This document shows positions 9,842 to 20,460 of a DNA stretch of 23,111 nucleotides, piece by piece (positions within the stretch are counted from its first letter, which is position 1; each line of letters starts with the position of its first letter). This DNA is from Syncephalis fuscata (taxonomy: Eukaryota; Zoopagomycota; Zoopagomycetes; Zoopagales; Piptocephalidaceae), in the NCBI GenBank assembly GCA_025786725.1, contig JAHLTZ010000139.1, positions 1-23,111 of the forward strand, given 5' to 3'. Position numbers and translations under genes: made by a program. Below the pieces are notes generated by a model. That model did not search any database. It worked only from the letters and a program-made list of their open reading frames with translations, and had not been told where the DNA came from.

Positions 9842-11192
9842 TGTCTACGCTGTACACACCGACCCTTACTTGTGTACACGTACGTGACATTGGCTGGCAT
9901 TATCGCGGCGACTATTTTATCATTTGCGTTTGGCGTGGCTATTGATCATAGACACAATATATACGACATTCTATTGCATCGTCGGTCAAGTCACTGTTAT
10001 TCTAGTCGTAGTATTAGTATTAGTAGTTTATACTGCCATTCTTTTTGCTTTCTTTTTTTGGTCGTTTCCGGCTACTTTATGACGTGATCTATTTCGTCGT
10101 AGATAGTAGCTGGCCATTCGACACTGCGTGTACACTTGTATTTGTCGCTTGTCTCTGTGACGTTACCTCTTTTCATTGTTTATCTCCGTATTTTCACGGC
10201 TATTCGTCCTTTTATATTTTGCATGCATTATCTCGTTGTTGTTCTTGTTGTAGTTGTCGCTATTAATATACGGCTATGGCTACCGTGTTGCTATTATGAG
10301 TATTATATTAGCATGGTCGGCATTAATAACAATAGCTACTTCTATCCGCCTGCTTCTTATTACATCTACTCTCTCTACTCTCTACTCACACACTCTCTAC
10401 CCTTTATATTCTCCTTTTCGTTCCATTCCGTTTGTTGTCCAATCTTTTCTTTTACGCTGTGTTTTGTTTAACCTGCGGTTTTATCACTCTCTGTCTTTTA
10501 TTTGCAGCGGATGTTGATTCTCGTATGCGAGCTATTCTTCTTGTTTGCTTTTCGCTTCTTCTATTCTACCGGTACACAAAACACTTGGTAATAGAATTTC
10601 TATTCAATTTATCTATACACTTTTATTAAGCTTAACCACCATTGCAACTATTGTGTATTCATTTATTCTATATATATAATGCTCTAGCAATAATAGTTGA
10701 GACCAAAGTAAATTAAGATTAATTTTGCACTAAATATGAAAGATAGAAAACGTGTAAATATTATAGCAGGTCCATTAACGATCAAATGATATCATTAATT
10801 GTAATAATAACAGTAATTTGACATTTCATCTATCCAATTGGCATAATGGTCATCCATATAAATATATAAATGTATAAATATATAGATATAATATGTATGT
10901 GTTGTGTGTGATGATCTGCTGACAATTGACGTATCATGTGCCTCACACATCATTCTATAATGATGATTATTACGATAATAATGATGATAGTGGACCATTT
11001 AAAGACTATTCATTTATTTCATTGCTGTTACGTAGTAGTTTGATTATAGTTAACACTTTCTTCGTTATACTATTTTACATCAGTTCCGTAAAAACATCTT
11101 GCACCAAAATTAACTGCTCTATCTCTACTACTCACTTCAGAAAAGCTTACGTGTCTTGAATAACCTGTATCGCGTGTGTATTATCGGTTAAG
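9842..11192. other. Intergenic region between the BTG gene and VMA8
   Basis: About 1.35 kb. The first 780 bp (to about 10620) are T- and C-rich on the plus strand. Overlapping hydrophobic open frames there look like by-products of that composition; this part may be a long 3' untranslated region of the BTG gene. From 10640 to 11190 the DNA turns AT-rich with ATATA runs near 10850-10890 and should contain the VMA8 promoter. No RNA gene was recognised. Confidence 0.5.
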
Positions 11193-12289
11193 ATGAGTAG
11201 TAATGCACAACGTCCTTTTCCAACTCGAATGTAAGTACTATAGTGAGGCCGGTGATAGACCAAGCGGATTCTACGTAGATGACGGCTAATCTGTAGCAAT
11301 ATTGCTATAACGACTATATAGGACCCTAACGGTCGTGAAGAGTAAGCTAAAAGGTGCACAGACTGGTCATAGTCTATTGAAGCGAAAGAGTGATGCGTTG
11401 ACCAAACGGTTTCGAGATATTGTCAAGCTTATTGAAGAGGCAAAAATGAAAATGGGCCGTGTTATGCAAACTGCTTCATTCTCACTGGCTGAAGTTACGT
11501 ATATTGCCGGTGATGTTAGGTGAGTAATTGATACTTTTATGTTACTGCTTGATTATTCATACGACAATACTACTAGTATCAAGTACAAGAAAGTGCCTCT
11601 ACAGCTCAGCTTAAGGTGCGTACACGACAGGATAACGTATCCGGTGTAATGTTGCCAGCCTTTGAAACGTTCCAAGAAGGTGCCGATGGTAAGTGGTATA
11701 GATACATGATTTGTAACGTTGTTTTAATAGTATCAATACTGCTGCCACTATTAAATCACTTCTATCGGTATAGCCTTTGAACTTACGGGTCTTGGTCGTG
11801 GTGGTCAGCAGATACAACGCTGCAAGGAAACGTATATTAGCGCAGTAAAGACTTTGGTAGAATTAGCCTCGTTACAAACGGCCTTCGTTATTCTCGATGA
11901 AGTCATTAAAGTGACAAACCGACGTGTCAATGCCATTGAACACATTATTATTCCACGACTTGAGAATACCATTTCGTATATTGTTTCCGAATTGGATGAA
12001 CAAGATCGTGAAGAATTCTTCCGGTCAGTAACATTGATAGGATTAATATGAATTAATGACATTTAACATTATTATTATTGTTATTATTAGATTGAAAAAG
12101 GTACAAACAAAGAAGAAGGAGTCACGTGAACGTGAAGATAAGAAGCGTCATGAATTATCTCTTCAAAAAGGTAGGCTATATTAATAATACGAGTTAATTA
12201 ACTAATGTGATTGCTATTTATTAGAAGAAGCGGTCAGTCAACCACGTGATATTTTGCAAGAAGATGAAGACGAAGATATTATTTTTTAA
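11193..12289 (+). CDS. VMA8: V-type proton ATPase subunit D
   Basis: Six exons: 11193-11230, 11322 to 11514 (or 11519), 11577-11688, 11774-12023, 12091-12170 and 12225-12289 (stop TAA). The product is about 245 residues; the yeast protein is about 256. Subunit D is the central rotor shaft of the V1 sector that couples ATP hydrolysis to proton pumping in vacuolar and endosomal membranes. Family hallmarks are clear: FPTRM at the start, [66 protein letters not shown] and [11 protein letters not shown], then a charged C-terminal coiled coil ending EDEDEDIIF. The end of exon 2 is ambiguous. The strong donor GTGAGT at 11520 leaves the frame one base short, while a GTTAGG donor at 11515 restores it (GD followed by YQVQES). 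The ATG has A at -3. Confidence 0.95.
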
Positions 12290-14316
12290 CATTATCACTG
12301 ACCATAACAACAATAGCCATCATCATCACCACCACAATCAGAACTACAATGATAACAGCAGTAACAACAGCGGTGATGGCAATGATATTTGTCACAAATT
12401 ATACATAAATTACTGTTGTTACAAAGTATAGTAAATGATACTGCTTGCTTGATCATTGACCGTGCATAGTCGATAAAGTAAATGGTCTGTGTTTTATCGA
12501 GAGATTAAGCGGGGTTGGAAAGCGGTTTGATGTCACGTATAACTCCATGTTATGCTGTAGACTACGAATACGTATGCACTCCTGAGTTCAAGCCAGATGC
12601 TGCACATTGATAATATGCAGAATGGTTCACAGGACCCAGAAAATAGTATTTTTATTATATTAGTTATCAATTTAAATAATAACTGTCATTGCGTATGCTG
12701 AGTGTTAATAGATAATGACGACTATTATTGAGTATTATTATGAGTTATATAGTTATTGTTAAGCTTAATTAACTATACAGTATTGAGTGAATTAATCAAT
12801 GAGTAATCGTATTGGCGTTATCTAACCTTTGACATATAAGTAAACAGGTGGTACAGTCTTTGCTTTTTAGGTATTCTATTAAGAGAAGGTGCCATTTCGG
12901 CCTTTAAAGCACGGTCATGCGTGCAGTCAGAGTCGACGCTTGGTGGGAAAAGTGTGCTTTATCTGTATGGTAGTGCATTCTATTGCAGCTATATACACAA
13001 CTGACACCTTGAATCTGCTATCGATAATGTTGACACGGATAGATAGTGTTGGTTATTGCTAGCTACAACATGATCCTTACCATTTGACATGTTAATAAAC
13101 GATAGAATTAATTATAATTAAATACTTGATTATTAATAATAATAATAATACGTAAAATAGATACAATACCCAATAGAATTGCAAATCTTTTAATTTTATT
13201 ATAAATGTTATAAAGATAGAATTAATCAAGTGCAGATTAATGTCAACACACATTTGCACAAGTTCTGTTGACATCGAATAATGATGATACTGCACGGTAT
13301 TAACCTTGGTTTGGGAATTATATTACTGATTGCTGGTATGGAGTGCAGCTATTGACTTCCACGATGCTTGTCAGCGAGTGCATGCAGTATTACTCGGCCA
13401 ACAATCCGCTTATAACAACAATAAAGCTATCGGCAAATTAGTGCCACAACTCTGTCCATATCTATGGATTATTTCCTCTTCTATTCTCTTTCTATTCAAT
13501 ACTAATAACACTAATACCAATACTCACCGGTGGTTACTGTTGACAGTGACTCGTCTAATTTGTCCCATCACAAAACATTCCATTATCGTATATCCTATTG
13601 CTCCTCTCCTCATCATTTACATTTTTGCTACGGCAGTCTCGTTTATTGCCATCCATTGATCAATTAAGAGCGAGGAAGAGATAGAAGGCGACTAAATATT
13701 ATAGTGTTTTGTGGTCGTACAGCGTATTGGTGGTTGGTTAGTGTTGCTATACATTAGAGCCAGTAATAGCCGTTTTAAAAAAGCATTGTATTCATTCTAG
13801 TTACACGGTTAATCTTCAAGTAAGTCATTGGTTCTAATTAGAACAAAGATGTTTCTATAAATGTATTACGACTACGACTAGCCAAAGTGTTTGATTATGG
13901 ACTGGATCCAACTAATGATTGGTTATTAATGCCTATTTTATTATGATTATTCAGGAATAACAACGTGGCTCGTACAGAATTGTGCGTAAATACGAACAAG
14001 TCGTTGTCCCTCGCCCGCTTGTATTAGCAATAGTGCCATTGATTATTGGTATTGGTATTGGCATTGCTATTATACAGCTAGACAAGTGCCGTTGTCCCTT
14101 TTGTGACAACAAGTACCATTTGTTCGCTCACTATTTCGTTATTTTGCTATTTTGTTATTTCGTTCAATTGGCCATCTGTCCACTCGTACGTTGTTCGCTT
14201 CTTTATTCATCCGTTCATGCGCGCACAGTCCTGTGCACCAATGAACCAATTCGACTTGTCTTCACTTTGCATATTCTACACGCCCTCATACAGGTACACA
14301 CAGAATTATTCACATC
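12290..14316. other. Intergenic region and RasGEF promoter
   Basis: About 2 kb between the VMA8 stop and the proposed RasGEF start. It is AT-rich from 12290 to 13320. From about 13470 and again from 14000 the plus strand becomes pyrimidine-rich, as in front of the BTG gene. Open frames at 13330-13659 and 13982-14338 lack protein-like composition and recognisable motifs. A stretch at 12500-12610 and one at 12890-12980 are less AT-rich than their surroundings; I checked them for tRNA features and found no convincing fold. Confidence 0.5.
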
Positions 14317-17300
14317 ATGCCGCCAGCTAATTCGGTGAGTTCCTAAAGTGGCATGTTATACAAAAACACGGCATCAATGGATTACTTTTACTGATCATCA
14401 CGCACGCACACACACCCGTACCTTTCTACTACTTCTTTTACTTTTTTGTTATCAACGTATAGACACTCGTTACCAACGATTCTTTTTGTAGCTCCTCCTC
14501 CTCTTGTTGTTGCTGTTCTATCCATAACCGCGACAATATCGGCGTATCTTGTCAAAGCCATCCTGCTATAGCTGCATCTGCCGACCAACACACTGTGCAG
14601 CTATCTAGTACAGCACCGCCAAGCTGTAATCGCTCAACAACGGATACAGTCCCATCGATCTGCAATTGTAACTCTAACGACGTAGAATTAACAGCTGCTG
14701 AACCATATCATTCTTTTGAACAACAACCGCATCTTATTGTCGTACCTGACAACATTGCTGATATATCCAATTTAACCAACAACAATAACAACAACAACAG
14801 TCATCCTTCTCACACTACTCTTCCCGCTGCACACTCTAGTGGTCATAGGCTAAGTTATAGTGGCCGTGATAGTAGTGAACATAGTAGCATTGTGCCATAT
14901 CACTCTAAATATCATTTGCATTTGCCTTTTCTACAACATCACTTTCAACTGCCCGATTCAGTACAGAATCTGACGATTTGTACAACCAATCATCATTCAA
15001 TTCGTCATCGAGACAACTAGACGACACATCTCAGTTACCACCAAACGCGTCTCATCCTTATCGGGATCGTTCTGGTGTATTTTCCGCTTCTACACAAACC
15101 GTAGACTATTCTCGTCGCGGTATACGCGGTAAAATCAGTGAGCTTGGCCTAAAGAAAGGACTTGAAACAGTGACCGCCAATTTGCGATCCCGACTCCGAC
15201 GACCGTTATTTCAAGAACAGCAAGTATTTGATCACCAGATAGCTGTGCTGAAGCAAGTAATATGTCTCGTCCTTCTTCGTACATCTTGTCTACGCCAAAT
15301 GAACAGAATATGAATACAAGCAATGCTGTGACACTGGCAAACAATGGCGACAAATTACCTGCCAAAAAAACCAGTCGCGTTAAAGCTATGTTTTCAAAGT
15401 TAAAGCCAAAGGGCCGGCGTGGACAAACGGCCGCGGCCACATCCAACACATTTAACGCTGGTCATTCGGTACCTTCATTACACCATCCATACGCCCGCGC
15501 CAGTATGGCCTCTACGATTAGTGCTAGTGAATCAGATGTCGTCTGTATTCAAGATGATATAGATGGGCAAGGTCCATCGATGGCTGGTCCACCCACCATG
15601 ACCGAGGACAATTTATCTGGTCGTCAACGCGATGCTACATTTTTGAAGCTAGCAATTCAAAGCTATCCACTGGCGAACAGCACCGTGATGACAATCAAAT
15701 GTCCAGTACATACACGCCTTCTTCTAAAAGTACTTCAACATCAGCCCATTCAGCAGTTGGTATTAGCTTGTCACCACCGGCTAATAAACTACGTGTGGCC
15801 ATTCCTAATAGCTTTAAATTGAATGAAATCAATGCTGCCTCTGGCCTGCCATCGCCTATATCACCTGGCATTGATTTGCAACAACGTGAATTACATACAG
15901 CGGCCGATTCATTCGATTCAATGCCACCCGTTGTTGATCCAAATACTCATCTTCGCGTTCCTAATACGCAGTATTTGTCTATTAATAGCGATCAAGTATC
16001 GATAGCCCAATCTGAATCACCATTAAGGTCTGAATTCGCTACAAATGGCGATATTTATTCGGACGAGGACGATAACGACGACGAAGAAGCAATGTCATTG
16101 GCTGCTGCTGCTGCCGTTGCAGCTTCTGTTGTCGCTACGGCATCGACAGTTGTAGCTGCTGCTTGTGAACCTCTTCGTTCCAATGGCAGCGACAGCGATA
16201 ACGACGTCTTTCCCGAATCTAGTAGTGCTACACCTAGCTATAAAGCTAGAGAACTGTATTTGGCAAATAGAAAAACTCCATTTGTTCAAATCAATGGAAC
16301 TAATGTCGTCGGTGATACTTCTAGGCCACGTCCTATTGTTAATGCCGATCATCGTTCAGCCAACAACAATGATTGGTCAAAGACTGTGCCTACTACTGCT
16401 ACTGTCACTATTGCTACTACTACTATATCCGACAATGTTCGTCAGCCACCTACCGTTTTTACTTCGACATTAACACCTGGTTGCACTCCGCCAACATCAG
16501 TTGCTAATACACCACAATTAACGGTTCGTACTATGGCTCGGCCAGCCATTGAATCCGGCCTTAATCGTTCATTGTTCGATGGCAATATTGGCCGTATTCT
16601 TGTATCCGAACATGTCCATGGCCGACTATTAGAACGTGGCGGTGCTTCTTTAGTCAAGTTACTTGATGTACATGTTGTTTGGAGTGCTTCTCCTCCTTTC
16701 AATCCCAGCTTTGATATTATGTGGCCATTTTCATTCACCGGACAGCAAATTAACCAATATGGCGATTTACCAAATGGAGATAATATTACTCCAGAATCAC
16801 TACAAGAACTACGTGGCGATGCTACTATTGCACGTGTTATCCATGCCATGACACTGGAACGTGACCGTCGTATGTTAGTGGCGGCACTATGTGTTCGTCA
16901 ACGATTTGTTTCTACATATGACTTACTTCGTTTATTGGTACTGCGCTATCTTGAACCATTCTGCCAATTATCGACTGCAGAACAGCTTAACTCTGAAGAT
17001 GATGACTGCCTTAGCGATGATAGCCAATATAGAAATGGTTCATTTGGCCAACGTTCTTTTGGTGGCCTATGTGAACCAGGTACTGGTATTGATGCAGTTC
17101 GTGTATTTGATACTTGGCTGCGTGACTTTCCTGATGACTTTGCAGGCAAATCTGCCAGCTCAGCCAATCAGTATAAGCCAGATATTATTCACTGTCATCA
17201 ATTGGCCATTACTTGGATGGATTTGGTTTGCCAACTGGATGGCGTACGTGGAGCTGAAGTAGCCCAGACTGTTCAGGATCGTTTACGCAGCTGTTTTGCA

Positions 17301-19770
17301 CCTGAAGGATCTACTACAGTGCATTCGCCTATGGCATCGCCTACTGAGCATAGCTCATCTAGCAATCCATTGAAAGCGACCGAAGTAAGTGGCGATACAC
17401 CCGCAGAAGATCGCCATGTACGCGATGCAAGTCGTATTTCGCTAGAGAATATACTCAACATTGCCCGACCGGCGTTAAGCGATATTTTCATGACCGAAAA
17501 AGGCAGTGCATGGCTAAAAGAACGCCAAAGCAACGAGCTAACAGCATTGCTAAACTTGAAGCCACTGCCTTTAAACGTGATTGAAGCGACGACTCAAAAT
17601 GAATGTGTATCGCCTGGTGGCACACAACGGACTTGTTACGAAGAAGATCCACAACTTGGTGAATATCCATTTGATTATGCTGGTACCGATCTTAATCAAG
17701 AAGCAGCCAATAATGGCAACGATCCATTTGGTAGACCATGCAATAATAGTATAAACATCGATTTATTCAAAACAAAGCATTTGACCGCATTGCCTGGTCA
17801 ATTGTCTAGTCAAGCACTGTCACTCTTGTCGGAAAATACACTTATTTGGCCGTTTATTGCGTATTGCCCGCGTAATACGAGTCCACGTGCTTCTCGTGCC
17901 GTCACATTGCCTTCGGTGCTGGCTGATCTAGTTTGGACGCGTGAATCTGGCACGGATCGTTTGCAGAGATTTGTCGGTGCTGCGCCTTATCTGTTCCACG
18001 AGGACGACATTGCACGCACTATTGTACTTCTATATTTGGAAGCACTTTATATGCGTGATACAAGTGGCGCCGATACTACCATTGCTCGTCTACGTCTTGT
18101 CAATCTTACCCGCAAGTGGATCGAGCATAGATCACTTGGAAGCCATGCATGCTGTCTTGTAGACACATTACTACGTGTTGTCGTTACACGTGATCCAGAT
18201 ACCGCGACATTTGCCTATCCAGTGTTAGACAAGCTGCACAAAAAGGCACAGCAGCAATGATCACTACTAGCAATTATACTGGCGAAGCAGCTAACCAATC
18301 GTCACAGCAAACGACGAATACGGATACTGAGCAGTTGACTTCTATCTCAGCGAATGCCTAACGCCACTTGAGCTTGGCGCATTTCCAATTAGAACTGCAT
18401 CAGCACTGGCTTACCGATTATTACACGCGGATCCAGAACAATTGGCAGCCCGACTTGTACGATTGGACCATGCACAGTTTATTGCCATTCCATTGCGTGA
18501 TCTCGTTCCACCTGCCAAAGGGCAGCCACGGCCAGTAGCTTTAGAGAAGCATGCACGCTGGTTTGACGCTTTGGCCTACAATACTGCTGCTGCTATTTTG
18601 GCACCCGACAATATTGCCCATCGAGTCGATGTACTTGAACGAGTTATTGTCTTGGCCGGTGCATGTCTAAAACACCGTGCATTTAATGCTGCATTTGCAT
18701 TAAGAGCTACATTATCACTTTCAGCCATTGAAAGGCTGCATTCGACATGGAACATGCTTCCAACAAGCGTAGTGCGTATTATGACGCAATTAGAACATAG
18801 CTGCAGTACAAGCGATAACTATGCCACCTATCGAACTGAACTTCGTCGTGCAGAAGGCAAAGCTACTGTGCCATATATCGGCCTCTGTCTCAGCGATATG
18901 ATGCGGCTCTATGAAGGCTCGCAAGTCATTCCTTCTACAGTAACGGCCACTGCTATTTCGCAGTCCAATTCATTGCATGGTCCTTCAAGTCCAACTAGTC
19001 CAGTCATGGCCAGAGGTGAAAGTGGCGATCGATTTGCCAATTCAAATACATTTAGCCGACGTCGTGCTAGCATTACCGAAAGTGTCAAGGCATGGATGGC
19101 CAGTAACTTAATTGTTGACTCGGACGAACCACGTCTTGAGCCAGCTCATATCGAGCCTAATACAACCACAGCTACCACCGTTTCAACGCCTGTTCATGGC
19201 AAAGAAAACTCTGGTGAAGGCCCGATGATTCGCTGGCAGTATTGGAAACGTGTAGGCATTCAAGTTGAACGATTGCGTGGCTGGCAGCATATTAGCTATC
19301 GTAATTTAGGCGAAGCTACAACAGCACATAATAGCGTAGATCATAACGGCTCATGTCGTTGTATTGCTACGACACCTGCTGCAGCACCCGCTGTACCTGT
19401 TCGTCCACAGCGACAACGAGCCAATACAACGCCCAATGATTGTATTCGTGAAATTATGGCTGTAAATCCGAATGCAGTAAGCGATGCTAAATCTTCTTCA
19501 GTTGTATCGTTGCCTCAACAACAACAACAACAGTCACAGCAACAACAAAATCGTTGCCGTGCTGGTACACTTCATTCTACTAACGTATCCAATACCAATG
19601 AACGTCATGCACCTACTGAATGGCGTTGGCGCTGGTTAACTGATTTATTATGTAATCCAGATCGAGCACCATCTCAAGAACAACTCTATGCACGTTCACA
19701 GATTGTTGAACCCGTCATAAGACGAGAATCAGCCGGCAGTGTTCTGGCCAGTATCTTACCTATGACTTAG
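14317..19770 (+). CDS. Large Ras guanine-nucleotide exchange factor (RasGEF), reading frame interrupted
   Basis: Proposed start ATG 14317 (MPPANS, A at -3), a 128-nt intron 14335-14462 (GTGAGT to TAG), then about 1,700 codons to TAG 19770. Coding sequence passes through frames 3, 2, 1, 3 and finally 1. A 50-nt intron at 15257-15306 and a 127-nt intron at 18224-18350 would explain some of the changes; the ones near 14910-15035 and 15640-15660 stay open. Order of parts: Ser/Asn/His-rich disordered N-terminus; basic patches (RSRLRRPLF, KLKPKGRR); acidic then Ala-rich run at about 16060-16165; a REM-like segment at 16830-17240 (RQRFVSTYDLLRLLVLRYLE, VFDTWLRDF); a second at 17905-18180; the CDC25 catalytic domain at about 18355-19735. 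The catalytic part shows ARWFDALAY, NAAFALRATLSLSAIERL, TVPYIGLCLSDMMRLYEG, WQYWKRV and, at its end, LYARSQIVEP. Such proteins load Ras with GTP at membranes. A polyQ run lies at 19516-19548. Confidence 0.8.
14335..14462 (+). other. Proposed first intron of the RasGEF gene
   Basis: GTGAGT at 14335 and CGTATAG ending at 14462, preceded by a long pyrimidine tract (about 14418-14450). It joins MPPANS in phase 0 to TLVTNDS. The frame downstream of the acceptor is open, whereas TAG immediately precedes it. Confidence 0.55.
18224..18350 (+). other. Proposed intron between the REM-like and CDC25 parts of the RasGEF
   Basis: GTTAGA at 18224 to TCTATCTCAG at 18350 (127 nt). Splicing joins frame 3 (TFAYP) to frame 1 (ECLTPLELGAFP) and removes both the TGA at 18258 and the TAA at 18359 in the alternative frame. 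A pyrimidine-rich TTGACTTCTATCTCAG supports the acceptor. The donor matches the loose GTNRG pattern of other introns in this window. Confidence 0.5.
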
Positions 19771-20460
19771 TGATGCATTGTGAATTCTGATATTATCTTT
19801 TCTTTTTCTTCTCATTTATATTATTTGTTCTTTCTATGATGAATATTTTGCTGAATTAAATAAATTCATCCACGAAATAGTTACTACTAATGAAGCTGGC
19901 CAACTATAATTTATTATACTTTATAATTGTCGTTGTAAAATAAAATTATTTTAAAACAACTATTTAATGCCATTATTTTATTGAATAAAGGGTGATCGTT
20001 TCAAATTATGTAAGCATAGTCTAGCATGGATCACGGCAACTATAATAGCTAATGACCAGCATAGAAAAAGAAAAAGCTTCATATTTGCACGATGATAATA
20101 GTGGTAACAATAAAGAAAAAACTATTCGGTACGGTATAAAGACCGGTTGCTTGGTCGTATAGAGATCATTGTAGAATATTTAGGTGTAATAACGCACAAA
20201 AGGGCATGCTCAAAAACGTTTTCTTTTCTTTTTAAAGTAATAATGTAAAGTAAATCAATGAAATAAACGATTTCCAATAAGGGAATCATGAACCAACTTA
20301 ATAAAAATAGTCAGCCCAATGCAAACACATTATTTTATGTGTTGGCCATGCAAGAAATGTTTAAAAATAAGCAAAATTGGACTGATTTATGAATCAAGCA
20401 AGCAAAAAAAAGAACATAGGTAAATATATAGATAAACGTATCTATATAAATATACACGCA
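19771..20460. other. Convergent 3' intergenic region of the RasGEF and homeodomain genes
   Basis: AT-rich with no coding region supported. An AATAAA at 19859-19864, about 90 bases after the RasGEF stop, is a plausible polyadenylation signal for that gene. The right half should carry the 3' end of the minus-strand homeodomain gene. Confidence 0.5.
19859..19864 (+). terminator. Candidate polyadenylation signal of the RasGEF gene
   Basis: AATAAA hexamer 89 bases past the stop codon, following a T-rich stretch. Other AATAAA-like words nearby (for example after 19930 and at 19983) could serve instead. Confidence 0.35.

Noticed and set aside
10045-10629. Overlapping hydrophobic open frames after the BTG gene
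   Set aside because: Several frames are open at once in T-rich DNA, which is typical of non-coding composition bias.
12560-12640. A tRNA-like stretch (GAGTTCAAGCC)
   Set aside because: The would-be T-arm does not pair and no acceptor stem or A box was found.
13982-14338. A 118-codon hydrophobic frame as an upstream exon of the RasGEF
   Set aside because: It begins at a non-ATG codon, sits in pyrimidine-rich DNA, and overlaps the better supported ATG and donor at 14317-14340.
18236-18246. Programmed -1 ribosomal frameshift at CACAAAAAGG in the RasGEF
   Set aside because: The bases do not form a proper slippery heptamer in the zero frame. A 127-nt intron covers this site and the next frame change with one event.
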